DNA from: PFL25 sp046260155 | GTDB taxonomy: Bacteria; Chloroflexota; Anaerolineae; Anaerolineales; UBA4823 | Direction: 5' to 3' | DNA: 64,000 nt | Assembly (NCBI GenBank): GCA_046260155.1 | Contig: JBJYXV010000013.1 | Span: 1-64,000, forward strand | In this document: piece by piece, positions 9,060 to 17,999 of the stretch | Position numbering within the stretch: the first letter of the stretch is position 1 | Layout of the letters: every line of letters begins with the position of its first letter | The notes under the pieces: model-generated | The model's input: only the letters and a program-made list of their open reading frames with translations | Databases searched by the model: none | Told to the model about the DNA's origin: nothing | Translations under genes and position numbers: made by a program

Positions 9060-10955
9060 TTATTCTAAATAATTTCTGGCCCATAATGCGACCATCAGCA
9101 GAGCCCACAACTTCTTGCCGTTGTTAACTCTACCTGTCTGGTGCTCCATATACAGGTTTTGAACGGCTTGAGGATTTACAACCTCTGAGAGAAATATACT
9201 ATCCATCAACGTTTCTTGAGTCCATTCACGCAGCTCGTTTCGCAACCATTGACCCAGCGGAATGCTGAAACCCTGTTTTCCACGCGATCTTATATTGGCG
9301 GGGACTTCTTCAGTAAATCCATGCTTTAACAGCCATTTGGTCTGCATCCCTCTGACTTTATATTTTTCCGGTAACCGGGCGGTCCACTCGACCCAATCCG
9401 CATCCAGGAATGGCGCACGGGCTTCAACTGAATGCGCCATTGTCACTCGATCAGTTTTTGGCAGCAGGTCTCCTGAAAGATAAGTCACCTGATCAGCATA
9501 AAGAGTTCGGTCCAGAAGACTGTCAGCATTCGCCTGATCAAACGCTATGGCGAGCAAGCCTTCAGTAAACTCGCCAGATAATTTTTGCCTCCAATGATCA
9601 TTATAAAGGTCCAGCTTACCTGCATGGCTAAAATATGATCCCCAGCGGATCAAGGAGGCTTTTTCTGTCGTGGAGGCAAATTGTCCCAGGCGTTTTAGTC
9701 CCGTTAACGGATTCCGATCTTCTGGGATCCATCCTGGTTCAGGTAGAAAAGATACAGATGCGGGGATAGCTTTTTGAGTAATCCAGCCGGGCAACTTAGC
9801 ATAAGGCTTTAAAACCTTATCCATAGCATATCGCCGGTAGCCTGCCAGGGTCTCATCGCCCCCATCACCTGAGAGAGCAACTGTCACATACCGCCTTGTC
9901 TCGCGAGCCAATTCGTAGAGGGGTAAAGCAGCTGGATCAGCAAAAGGTTCGTCAGCTGCACAGATGACTCCCTCGATGATATCAACCAGGTCGTCTGGAC
10001 GGAAAAGGAATTCATGGTGATCGGTCCCATATCTTAATGCCACCTGGCGTGCATATTCGGCTTCGGAATAATGGCTCTCTTCGAACCCAATTGAAAAAGA
10101 TTTCACTGGAAAGCTGGATTCTTCCGACATAAGCGCGACAATGATGGATGAATCAATTCCGCCGCTCAAGAAAGCTCCCAGCGGCACCTCAGAAATGAGT
10201 CGCCTGCGGATACCTGCTTTTAATAACTCGCGGGCTTGTTCTTTAGCTTCTACGTCATCAATTTGCCACTTTGGTTCAAACTTCAGCTGCCACCAGCGAG
10301 ATATCTTTGGTTTTTGACCATTCTCAAAGACCAGCTTATGAGCTGCGGGAAGCTGGTATATACCATCATATATCGTGAGTGGATTTGGGGTGTATTGTAA
10401 TGTCAGGTAGTGATGCAATGCCAATTTATTAATATCGGGTTGCACCCAGGGTGCCTTGAGCAGTGCCTTCGCTTCTGAAGCCCAGAGTAAAGCTTGAGGG
10501 GAGAAATGCCAGTATAGTGGTTTTTGCCCCATGCGGTCCCGCGCAATTAACAGTCTTTTCTGCCTGTCATCCCATAATGAAAATGCAAACATTCCGTTAA
10601 ATTTCACCAGGCATTCATCTCCCCATTGCTCGTAGGCATGAATGATGACCTCTGTATCACTGTTGGTGGAAAATTTGTGATCGAGGTTTTCGAGTTGGCT
10701 GCGCAGTTCTTGAAAATTATAAATTTCCCCGTTATAAACAATCGCCATCGAACGATCTTCGTTGAAAATAGGCTGGTCGCCGCTCTCAATATCTATGATT
10801 GCTAAACGGCGCATTCCCATTCCAACATCACCATTAACGTAGTACCCTTCGCTGTCCGGTCCCCTGTGAACCAAAGTCCGGTTCATTGATTCTAAAAACC
10901 CGAATCGATCCTCCTCAAACTTTTGATTAATTACAAATCCGCAGATACCGCACAT
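9060..10955 (-). CDS. asnB: Asparagine synthase (glutamine-hydrolysing)
   Basis: 631 residues, full length. It begins MCGICGF, so Cys2 becomes the N-terminal nucleophile of the glutaminase domain after Met removal; RGPDSEG (31-37), VYNGEIYN (73-80) and the SDTEVI stretch complete that domain. The C-terminal synthetase domain has the PP-loop SGGIDSS (264-270) and a second ATP-contacting region ALSGDGGDE. The enzyme makes asparagine from aspartate, ATP and glutamine. Its position between glycosyltransferases suggests the exosortase/EPS-type AsnB paralogue that amidates a uronic acid or other surface-glycan carboxylate, rather than the housekeeping gene; sequence alone cannot decide. It is 12 bp downstream of the GT4 gene, so very likely co-transcribed with it. 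Confidence 0.92.
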   Translation of the reverse strand: MCGICGFVINQKFEEDRFGFLESMNRTLVHRGPDSEGYYVNGDVGMGMRRLAIIDIESGDQPIFNEDRSMAIVYNGEIYNFQELRSQLENLDHKFSTNSDTEVIIHAYEQWGDECLVKFNGMFAFSLWDDRQKRLLIARDRMGQKPLYWHFSPQALLWASEAKALLKAPWVQPDINKLALHHYLTLQYTPNPLTIYDGIYQLPAAHKLVFENGQKPKISRWWQLKFEPKWQIDDVEAKEQARELLKAGIRRRLISEVPLGAFLSGGIDSSIIVALMSEESSFPVKSFSIGFEESHYSEAEYARQVALRYGTDHHEFLFRPDDLVDIIEGVICAADEPFADPAALPLYELARETRRYVTVALSGDGGDETLAGYRRYAMDKVLKPYAKLPGWITQKAIPASVSFLPEPGWIPEDRNPLTGLKRLGQFASTTEKASLIRWGSYFSHAGKLDLYNDHWRQKLSGEFTEGLLAIAFDQANADSLLDRTLYADQVTYLSGDLLPKTDRVTMAHSVEARAPFLDADWVEWTARLPEKYKVRGMQTKWLLKHGFTEEVPANIRSRGKQGFSIPLGQWLRNELREWTQETLMDSIFLSEVVNPQAVQNLYMEHQTGRVNNGKKLWALLMVALWARNYLE

Positions 10956-10967
10956 GGATTTAGAGGA

Positions 10968-12140
10968 TCAAGCCTTACTTTGTTGGCTATCAGGGTGGGT
11001 CATTTTTTGTGAAAAGAATAATTGATCAAATTTCCCGGCACTGGATTCCCATGAAAACCTGTTTGCCTGGATTCTTGACTCAAGTGCCATCTGCCTTGCG
11101 AATGGTCTGTCTGCATCTAATTTCAGCAGGTGCTGCGTCAAAGTATCGATGTTTCCCCACTCGAATGTAAATCCATTCTTTCCCTCTCTGACAAGTTCCT
11201 CAGTTCCCGGTGTCCGAGAAACGATCACGGGCAATCCACTCGCCATCGCCTCGAGAGTCGCAACACTCATACCCTCATTATATGATGGCAGTACAAAAAC
11301 ATCTGCTTGCGAATAAACAGCCGGGATTTCCTCGCGAGGGATATAACCCCGAAAATTAACATTGCCCCCTATCCGCAATCTTTTCACCAAATCACGATAC
11401 TCTCCTTCAGCATCTCCGCTGCCAACCAGGTCCAGGCTGATTTCTATCCCTTGATCAGTGATCCGTTTTACTGCTTCAATCAGATGATGCTGCCCCTTCC
11501 GCTTGATCAACCTGGCGACACAAAGCAGCTTCAAAGGTCCTCCATCTCGAATGGGCTCACCGGGATTGAATTGTTCTATGTCGACACCATTTGGTATGAT
11601 GGTTACCCCAAGCTTGGGATCAATTTTGTGAATCAATTCGGCTTCTGCAGCACATTTTGCGACCACAATCCCTGCGTTTTTCCAGATAGATCGGATCATC
11701 GGGGTTAAAAAAGGGTAAAGGTTTTTATAGCGTTCTTCAAAACCGGGGATATCCGGGCCGCTCACTCTCACGATATACGGCAGGCCTGAAATGGATTTCA
11801 GGCATAGTGCACTGGCTCCTGCAGGTACCGTGCTCCATGCCAGGCAAATGTCATATTTTCTTTGACGGTTTTTCCTAAAACCTTGATAGAAAGCACGCAT
11901 TGCGTAAAGGATTAATTCCTTATTGGATGCATGATGAATGTCAAATCGATCGACCGGGATTTTATATATATTTATCCGGCTGCTGAAGGTTTCACTCTCA
12001 TATTTGTCCCATGGCGAGGAGGTGAGTAAATCAATCTCAAGGTCAGGAGAATCACTCAAATGCTTAAGGATCGCTTCATTAACTGTTCCTGTTCCTCCCC
12101 CCAGAGGAGGAAACTCGTTATTGAGCATTAATATTTTCAT
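10968..12140 (-). CDS. Glycosyltransferase family 4 (GT-B fold)
   Basis: 390 residues with the N-terminal NEFPPLGGGTGTV glycine loop of GT4 enzymes. The C-terminal Rossmann domain has CVARLIKRKGQHHLIEAV, FRGYIPREEIPAVYSQADVFVLPSYNEGMSVATLEAMASGLPVI (the E-x7-E nucleotide-sugar motif is EGMSVATLE) and TPGTEELV. It transfers a hexose or similar sugar from a nucleotide donor to a growing glycan at the cytoplasmic membrane face. Donor and acceptor are unknown. A TTG at 12146 overlaps the stop of the GT2 gene; the ATG at 12140 gives the usual MKILMLN-type start. Coupled to the GT2 gene upstream and AsnB downstream. Confidence 0.88.
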   Translation of the reverse strand: MKILMLNNEFPPLGGGTGTVNEAILKHLSDSPDLEIDLLTSSPWDKYESETFSSRINIYKIPVDRFDIHHASNKELILYAMRAFYQGFRKNRQRKYDICLAWSTVPAGASALCLKSISGLPYIVRVSGPDIPGFEERYKNLYPFLTPMIRSIWKNAGIVVAKCAAEAELIHKIDPKLGVTIIPNGVDIEQFNPGEPIRDGGPLKLLCVARLIKRKGQHHLIEAVKRITDQGIEISLDLVGSGDAEGEYRDLVKRLRIGGNVNFRGYIPREEIPAVYSQADVFVLPSYNEGMSVATLEAMASGLPVIVSRTPGTEELVREGKNGFTFEWGNIDTLTQHLLKLDADRPFARQMALESRIQANRFSWESSAGKFDQLFFSQKMTHPDSQQSKA

Positions 12141-12142
12141 CT

Positions 12143-13285
12143 TCAAGCAGATTTATAAACCTTTTTGATTACGTACAACGGTCGACGCTTGACTTCCTCG
12201 AAGATACGACCTACATATTCTCCTATCACCCCCAATGTGATCAGCTGGATACCAGCCAGGAAAAAAATCGCTACGATCGTCGTTGCGAACCCAGGAGGGT
12301 TCAACCCGCGGGTTAATTTTTGGATCGTGTAGCCGATAGCTAAAAGGATAGAAATGATTGAAATGATGAAGCCAAGGATCGAGATTGCGCGGAGAGGCAG
12401 GAAGCTGAATGAAACCAACCCATCCAAGGCAAGATACATCAAACGAGAAAAGGTAAATTTGGGTTGCCCTGCATACCGTGAATCTCGATCATATGCTAGT
12501 CCCACCTGGTCAAGACCTATCCAGCTTCGAATACCTCGAATGAATCGATTGCGTTCTGGCATATTGGTGAGAATTACAACTGCTTTGCGATCCATGATGC
12601 AAAAATCTCCCGCATCCAGGGGAATTTGGATATTTGCAATTCGCTGCAGTATACGATAGAAGAATGAATAGGCCTTTCGTTTGAGCCAGCCTTCCTTACG
12701 GTTGGCACGAATTGCATAAACGATATCGTGACCCTCACGCCATTTATCAATGAATTCAGGGAGAACTTCCGGAGGATCCTGTAAATCCGCATCCATGATG
12801 ATCACACCATCGCCCCGCGCAAAATCCAATCCAGCACTGATGGCAATCTGGTGGCCGAAATTGCGAGCAAGTTGAACCTCGATGACCTTCGGGTCGTTTT
12901 CAGCCAGCTCCCCCAAGATCTTTCCACTATTATCCCGGCTACCATCATCGATAAAAATGATCTCGTATTCAGGCTCTACATCTCCCAATACCTTTGTAAG
13001 CCGCTGGTACAAGTGGGGGAGATTATCTTCTTCATTAAAAACAGGGATCACCACAGATATTGCAGGGGGAGATTGCGGATAATCGGATTTAGATTGATTG
13101 TCCGTGTTGAGTATGCCAGTTGGATTGGTCTCCAGGGTCCTAGCCAATGCCTGGCAAAATTTCAATGCGGCTTGTGGATCTGTAGTTGGAATAAATTCTA
13201 ATCCAATCTCTCTCCTGGCCGCAGGCAATTGAGAATTTTGCTCATTTTCACTGGTAACGCTGCTCATAATCTTTGAAAAATACAA
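12143..13285 (-). CDS. Glycosyltransferase family 2, polyprenyl-phosphate sugar transferase (DPM1/GtrB/ArnC-like)
   Basis: 380 residues. After an unusual N-terminal extension of about 75 residues without recognised motifs comes a GT-A domain: ISVVIPVFNEEDNLPHL, IIFIDDGSRDNS, VQLARNFGHQIAISAG and the metal-binding MDADLQDPPEVLP. Two membrane helices close the protein (about 305-325 and 335-360), as in GtrB/DPMS proteins that make polyprenyl-phosphate-linked hexoses. It would provide the lipid-linked donor used by the GT-C enzymes nearby (inference). The start may be the first codon at 13285 or the ATG at 13267 (MSSVTSEN). It is the first gene of the GT2-GT4-asnB transcription unit. The extension could be a family oddity or include a too-early start. 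Confidence 0.87.
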   Translation of the reverse strand: MYFSKIMSSVTSENEQNSQLPAARREIGLEFIPTTDPQAALKFCQALARTLETNPTGILNTDNQSKSDYPQSPPAISVVIPVFNEEDNLPHLYQRLTKVLGDVEPEYEIIFIDDGSRDNSGKILGELAENDPKVIEVQLARNFGHQIAISAGLDFARGDGVIIMDADLQDPPEVLPEFIDKWREGHDIVYAIRANRKEGWLKRKAYSFFYRILQRIANIQIPLDAGDFCIMDRKAVVILTNMPERNRFIRGIRSWIGLDQVGLAYDRDSRYAGQPKFTFSRLMYLALDGLVSFSFLPLRAISILGFIISIISILLAIGYTIQKLTRGLNPPGFATTIVAIFFLAGIQLITLGVIGEYVGRIFEEVKRRPLYVIKKVYKSA

Positions 13286-13704
13286 TCTTTTACGGGTTAA
13301 AACTCTATTTTCTGCTTTGACCTTGCGATAGGTCCTGATAATATCTCACCTTTAGTAAATAGATCTTCCAAGGTCGCCACAGTGATAAGCAATCCCTGAA
13401 AACAATCCTGCAATTCAGTATTTCACATGCAGATTTGGATCTAACTTGCCTGCAAATTGTACCCGATAAGGATAAAAGTAGTCCCAGCATTTACGTGGGA
13501 TCGTTTCCAAGACGAGATGCGTTAGGTTCATAAAAGATCACCGGCAGATAGGGGGAGCTGCACAGTGCTGTGCGTTCATTGGAGATGCACCTGGCAGGTT
13601 AATCTTTCTATCAATTTGATTCGCTTCATTTAATTATTAAGTGCATCACCTCAATACTGATCTAGGGATCAGATCTAATATTGATCTTGGCATCTACTGG
13701 AATA
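13286..13704. other. 419-bp intergenic region with short palindromes, no gene seen
   Basis: No open frame here shows protein-like composition or a ribosome site. Two small inverted repeats are visible: GCACAG-tg-CTGTGC at 13560-13573 and CTGATC-4 nt-GATCAG at 13657-13672, the latter close to the end of the upstream minus-strand GT-C gene. The segment must contain the promoter of the GT2-GT4-asnB unit, but no consensus promoter stands out. Confidence 0.5.
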
Positions 13705-15573
13705 TTAGTTGATTACTTTCCTGCGGAAAATTCGCAAACGAGAACCCTCTTGACAAGGGTCAACGCTTGGAGACATCGCCAGCTCCTCAAATTGATCCGG
13801 CTCAATGAAGACGTCCCATTCTAAATTGTAATTTTGTTCCGCTATGATGAGAAAATCGGCTTCCTGCTTCCATTTTTCCGCCAGCTCCTCGTTCCAGAGA
13901 CCAACTTTTAACAGTTCTTGGGGGTCCCCTCCCAGGTGATATGTATATTCATAGTCAATCTGTGGGAGATAAAGGGAAACACCGGGCACATACAGCATTT
14001 GAACCACAGACGGAGTACCCTCCCAATATACGCTGGAACCAGGTGGGATGACTCCTGCCAGGTATCGTCCCGCCGTTTCATGGGCTAAAATCACATCCTC
14101 ACCACAATCATTATCCTGGTAATTGTTTCCCAATAATTTGGTCGGAGAGAGCATCAATCCGATAATTAAAAGTACCCCGATTGCGAGTAAACCAAAATTT
14201 ATGCCAGTACGCTGTTTGGATTGAATTCGTCGGTAAATAATCCAGGTAATTAATAGCACCAGGAGGCCAAACGCCAGGCCCAGGAGAATGGGTACCAGTA
14301 CACTCGTTGTTTCATATGGTAATCCGGTTTTAAGTTCTAAAAACTCCCAGAGCTTCATTTTACTTGCGATGATGTGTTTCCTTCTCAGCAGACGGTTGAA
14401 ATTATTCACCGCACGCACGATTTCTAAATGGATGTTATCGCTGATACCAACAGAAATTAACAGTATCAACACACCAGCATAAATTGCATACCAGTTTAAT
14501 CCCTCACCTTTCCATCCGCGGAAGATGATGATGATGATTAATAATGCAATGGGAGCAAAAAAGGTTAGATAAACCTGGAAGCAAAAAACACAATAATTCT
14601 TCCCCAGCGATGCCCAGGCATGCGCAGCAAATAAGAGTACCAGCTGCAGAGTGAGATAAACCGCCGAACGGCGGTAGAATTCATTTTGCCAGGATTTAGG
14701 TTGGATGGCTAATATACCCAGACCAAAAATACCGACCAGAGCTATGAAATTCGATCGCACTCCCCACCAAAAGCTCAGCACCCTTCGATCAAAAGGTATT
14801 TTTGGATCCCAAACACCGATTCCTGTATCTATCACTCGCCAGGCATCCAGGAATGGTGTCAGTGAAGTTGGAAGCCAGGAAGCCCACAGCCGGAGGATCC
14901 CTGGCCAAAAAAGAGCATGCCCGATGATAAGAGTTAAAATTGCGGTTGCGGATGCCAGTAAACCGACCCGTTTACCGTGCTGCCAAAAAATAAACCCGAG
15001 CAATAACGGCAATACCAGGATCATATTCAATCGCGTCAGCACAGAGATCCCAGCCAGGGCGCTTCCCAGGTAGATTTGCCAGGGGATCAGCTTCTCATTC
15101 ATGGTCAGGACTAAGATCCAGATAAACAGGCAGACAATCAAAACTTGCGAATAAGCACTGCTGTAGATCCGGCTGTATATTGGGGTTAATGCAACCACCC
15201 AAACTGCAGCCATAGCCCACCATCTTCCGCCCAGGCGTTTTGACAAAATCCACAAACCGAGCAGCATGATCAACGCTAATGCGATCGAGAAATACCGGCC
15301 CGTTCTTAAACCTGGACCGAAAATGGCTTGAACATATCCTGGGATCAGGAAGGAGAAAGGCATATGATTTCCCCAGGCACCATAATCCTGAAATGGCGTC
15401 GTTTGCCCGGTAGCAAACAAATAACCCTTGTAGAGATAAGCCCCCTCATCTAGGATCGAAATCTGCGTGCTGGCAAATTTTATAGCCTGGGAAAGAAACA
15501 ATATTCCCCCAAGAAGAGTGATCACCTCAGCCAGCCAGGGTACCGCGGCAATTCTCTTAATCAAAGAAGCCAT
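13705..15573 (-). CDS. GT39/GT83-type membrane glycosyltransferase, 622 aa
   Basis: Multi-spanning protein with about eleven predicted helices. The first outside loop has SILDEGAYLYKGYLFATG, with the acidic DE pair in the position of the catalytic Asp of GT39/GT83 enzymes, followed by FQDYGAWGNHMPFSFLIPGY, the donor/acceptor loop typical for the family. The C-terminal 130 residues form a soluble domain after the last helix, with an ETAGRYLAGVIPPGSSVYWEG stretch common in such proteins (position 14030-14110). The function is probably transfer of a sugar from a polyprenyl phosphate on the outer membrane face; the sugar is unknown. GTG at 15576 and ATG at 15573 are adjacent possible starts. Confidence 0.78.
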   Translation of the reverse strand: MASLIKRIAAVPWLAEVITLLGGILFLSQAIKFASTQISILDEGAYLYKGYLFATGQTTPFQDYGAWGNHMPFSFLIPGYVQAIFGPGLRTGRYFSIALALIMLLGLWILSKRLGGRWWAMAAVWVVALTPIYSRIYSSAYSQVLIVCLFIWILVLTMNEKLIPWQIYLGSALAGISVLTRLNMILVLPLLLGFIFWQHGKRVGLLASATAILTLIIGHALFWPGILRLWASWLPTSLTPFLDAWRVIDTGIGVWDPKIPFDRRVLSFWWGVRSNFIALVGIFGLGILAIQPKSWQNEFYRRSAVYLTLQLVLLFAAHAWASLGKNYCVFCFQVYLTFFAPIALLIIIIIFRGWKGEGLNWYAIYAGVLILLISVGISDNIHLEIVRAVNNFNRLLRRKHIIASKMKLWEFLELKTGLPYETTSVLVPILLGLAFGLLVLLITWIIYRRIQSKQRTGINFGLLAIGVLLIIGLMLSPTKLLGNNYQDNDCGEDVILAHETAGRYLAGVIPPGSSVYWEGTPSVVQMLYVPGVSLYLPQIDYEYTYHLGGDPQELLKVGLWNEELAEKWKQEADFLIIAEQNYNLEWDVFIEPDQFEELAMSPSVDPCQEGSRLRIFRRKVIN

Positions 15574-15576
15574 CAC

Positions 15577-15999
15577 CTAATTCCAAATAGATCAACCTTA
15601 CCTATTAAATCAAAAATAGATCTGCTTATCTTACGGCAGGATGGCACAAGCATTCATTAGTTTACCGCGGTTCATCCTGGGATGCCAAATTCGTTTTTGG
15701 GTCCTGCATCTTTGAAATTATCATTGCCCTGCTGGTTTCCCACTCTCCCGTAAAAAAACCTGATTGTGATACCTGGTGACAGGATTCGATCTGGCAATTG
15801 GCGAGTTTCTCATGATCAGATTCCTTGAAGGCCAATTCCAGAAGGTGAACAGGCTGGTATTCTGGTGGCTGTTTAGAATGCAACGGATGATTAAAATGCC
15901 TTTCTCATTTAAGTCCGAGGGGCAACAAATTCTGCACTGTGATAAAAAGACTCAGGGTTGTAATAATGAGCAACTTGAATTACGAACGTGTATTGCGGA
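15577..15999. other. 423-bp intergenic region, no gene seen
   Basis: Frames on both strands are short, lack ribosome sites and look like random translation. Nothing repetitive or strongly palindromic was noticed. It separates two GT-C-type genes that point the same way, so it should hold a promoter for the 13705-15573 gene and possibly a terminator for the upstream gene. Confidence 0.4.
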
Positions 16000-17733
16000 T
16001 TAAGAACAGATATCTTCAGGTGATCTCGGTACCAGCAGCTGTATCGGGAACTTAAAAACATCCTTTACCGGCTCATAATAGCACAACACTGGTCTGGAAA
16101 CCTGGGCCACATAGACATCGTTTTCATCCCCGAAGGGAACACTTCGTCCTTTAAATTTATCGTCCAATGGTTCGCTGATGATCAGTGCATATTCCTGGTT
16201 TTCGATGCGTTGCCTGAATTTCGCCAGGTAGCTTGTATTATCCCCCATCACCATCTCCATCAATTTCATTCGTTCGTATTCAGGGACCAGTGGAATGTCT
16301 TCTATTTCTCCAAATGTGAGCAGCTGCCTCTCGGCCAGGAAGAGTACTTTCCCATCATCGGCAGCTGCCTCATCCGCGTATTCCTGAATGGTTAGAAGTG
16401 CGTTATCTATCCGGGATTCTTCAGGAAGAATCCTGGGGCGACCTTGATCGACGGTAAGAAGCAAAGGAATGATCACGGCAAAGGTGATAAATATATTGGT
16501 TAACTTTTTAAAAGGTTCCCTTTCAGGAAAATTAGAATCGGGTACTGCTTTACCGAAATACAGGTAAACACCAGTAACCAGCAGGATCAATAAAAAGGCA
16601 TCCAGATTGTGAATATTATTCCCGCCGCCGATTTTGGCGCTGACGATCAATCCCCCGATGAACAAGACCAGCAAGATGATCCCAATGCCCAAATGCCGGA
16701 TGATGTGGTAGTTAAATCCAGAGCGATAAAGCTGGATAGCGATAACGCCAAACAAGGGTAAGGATGCTAGCAAAGTCATGAGCAGTACTCCACCGGGATA
16801 GGTTGCATTCGGCAACAACCTGTACCAGAGCAAATGGGACGTAAAGTAGACCCCGAAGTTGCCAGGTGGTTGGCCTGACCACTGTGCGTAACCTATCCAT
16901 ACCAACAAAGCAACTGCCACACCGGAGACAAACCAGATCAAAGGTGTTAACAAATACCGGACCCACCCCCGTTGATCAACCCTTACTTCCAGGAAATAGA
17001 AAGCAGCTGCCAATAATGCTGGTACCGGCATCCAATTTACCCGGCTGAGCCCCGCCCATACCGATCCGACCAGCACAAGCAGGAGGGTTTTCGTTAAGTT
17101 CTTGGCATTAAAACCCCACAAGATTGGAATAATGCTGATCAACAAAAAATAATAAACCGGACCTTGATAAAAATACAAAAATACCCACCCGATGACTGTC
17201 CAGCGCAGCAGTCGATTCGTAATATCTAATCTGCGCACCAGCAGGAATATCGTTAAACCTGTCACCATCAGCCAAAGAAATACCTCCCATGATCTGTGCA
17301 GCCATATTGGCAGTTCTGGGATGATGAAGGGGATTGCCATCAGCAAGTGCCGGGTAGGATTAATTAAAGGCAGATCAATACTGATCCCGTAAATTTGCTT
17401 GGAGAAATATGCTGAAGCGAAATAATAAGCGGAGCCTTCTGACCAGGTCAGGGTAAAAGGAGAATTATTGATCCCTGGTAGGAAAGTAGCAATCTGATAA
17501 ATGACTCCATAAACGATCAGGGTGATCATGAACGCAGGCCACAACCGGTATGCTGCCCAGGTTTTTTTAAGAATCACCACGCTGATTCCTACAAAACCAC
17601 CGAGAATTACGACTCGCCAGATCAGATCTCTAAATAAAACCCCATATGGACCTAACAGGATCGCAGAATAAATCAGCGAGCTGACCAGGAACCAACCAAA
17701 AATTACCCATTGTCTGTTATTTATGCGCGTCAT
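16000..17733 (-). CDS. Multi-spanning membrane protein, divergent GT-C glycosyltransferase candidate
   Basis: 577 residues with ten or more helices. The first large loop reads PFTLTWSEGSAYYFASAYFSKQ and later LPLINPTRHLLMAIPFIIPELPIW, which follow the GT39/GT87 layout but with a Ser-Glu where Asp-Glu is usual, so the catalytic acid would be the Glu. The C-terminal tail of about 110 residues is soluble and contains ALLTIQEYADEAAADDGKV and LFLAERQLLTFGEI segments, the tail type seen in Chloroflexota membrane transferases. Activity and substrate are not established. It starts at an ATG with no visible Shine-Dalgarno and is divergent from the hydrolase at 18000. It may be the first gene of the glycan region. 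Confidence 0.65.
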   Translation of the reverse strand: MTRINNRQWVIFGWFLVSSLIYSAILLGPYGVLFRDLIWRVVILGGFVGISVVILKKTWAAYRLWPAFMITLIVYGVIYQIATFLPGINNSPFTLTWSEGSAYYFASAYFSKQIYGISIDLPLINPTRHLLMAIPFIIPELPIWLHRSWEVFLWLMVTGLTIFLLVRRLDITNRLLRWTVIGWVFLYFYQGPVYYFLLISIIPILWGFNAKNLTKTLLLVLVGSVWAGLSRVNWMPVPALLAAAFYFLEVRVDQRGWVRYLLTPLIWFVSGVAVALLVWIGYAQWSGQPPGNFGVYFTSHLLWYRLLPNATYPGGVLLMTLLASLPLFGVIAIQLYRSGFNYHIIRHLGIGIILLVLFIGGLIVSAKIGGGNNIHNLDAFLLILLVTGVYLYFGKAVPDSNFPEREPFKKLTNIFITFAVIIPLLLTVDQGRPRILPEESRIDNALLTIQEYADEAAADDGKVLFLAERQLLTFGEIEDIPLVPEYERMKLMEMVMGDNTSYLAKFRQRIENQEYALIISEPLDDKFKGRSVPFGDENDVYVAQVSRPVLCYYEPVKDVFKFPIQLLVPRSPEDICS

Positions 17734-17915
17734 AATTCGTTATTCACATCGTCCGCGAATTACCTTTTAATTCGATAACCATAGAAGATGATGACTGGGG
17801 GATTTGAATCGTAGCACATTTCATGGCAGCTTTCCTGAAGAGGGCATTTTCTAATTGATTCTTCATATTTTTGACTTTCCAAGCGATAAATCCTTCAGAA
17901 TTTCACAACCGAACG

Positions 17916-17990
17916 AACCAATTGGTTAATTGCTAAGTATTTATTATGGTTTCCCTGCTTTAGCATCACTGTGGATCCACCCCTTGGGGT
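17916..17990. promoter_or_regulatory. Cluster of three short palindromes in the divergent intergenic region
   Basis: AACCAATTGGTT (17916-17927), GTGGATCCAC (17971-17980) and ACCCC-tt-GGGGT (17979-17990) are perfect or near-perfect palindromes within 75 bp, just upstream of the hydrolase gene. The last ends 10 bp before the TTG start and could occlude or form the ribosome site. They may be operators or RNA hairpins controlling the hydrolase; nothing identifies the regulator. Confidence 0.3.
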
Positions 17991-17999
17991 CAAAGCGAA

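Noticed and set aside
13305..13490. Minus-strand 61-codon frame in the gap upstream of the GT2 gene
   Set aside because: Composition is rich in Arg, Cys and Trp without a domain, and there is no ribosome site; looks like chance.
15776..16003. Plus-strand 75-codon frame in the gap between two GT-C genes
   Set aside because: No start signal, no family, and its end overlaps the 3' end of a well-supported gene on the other strand.
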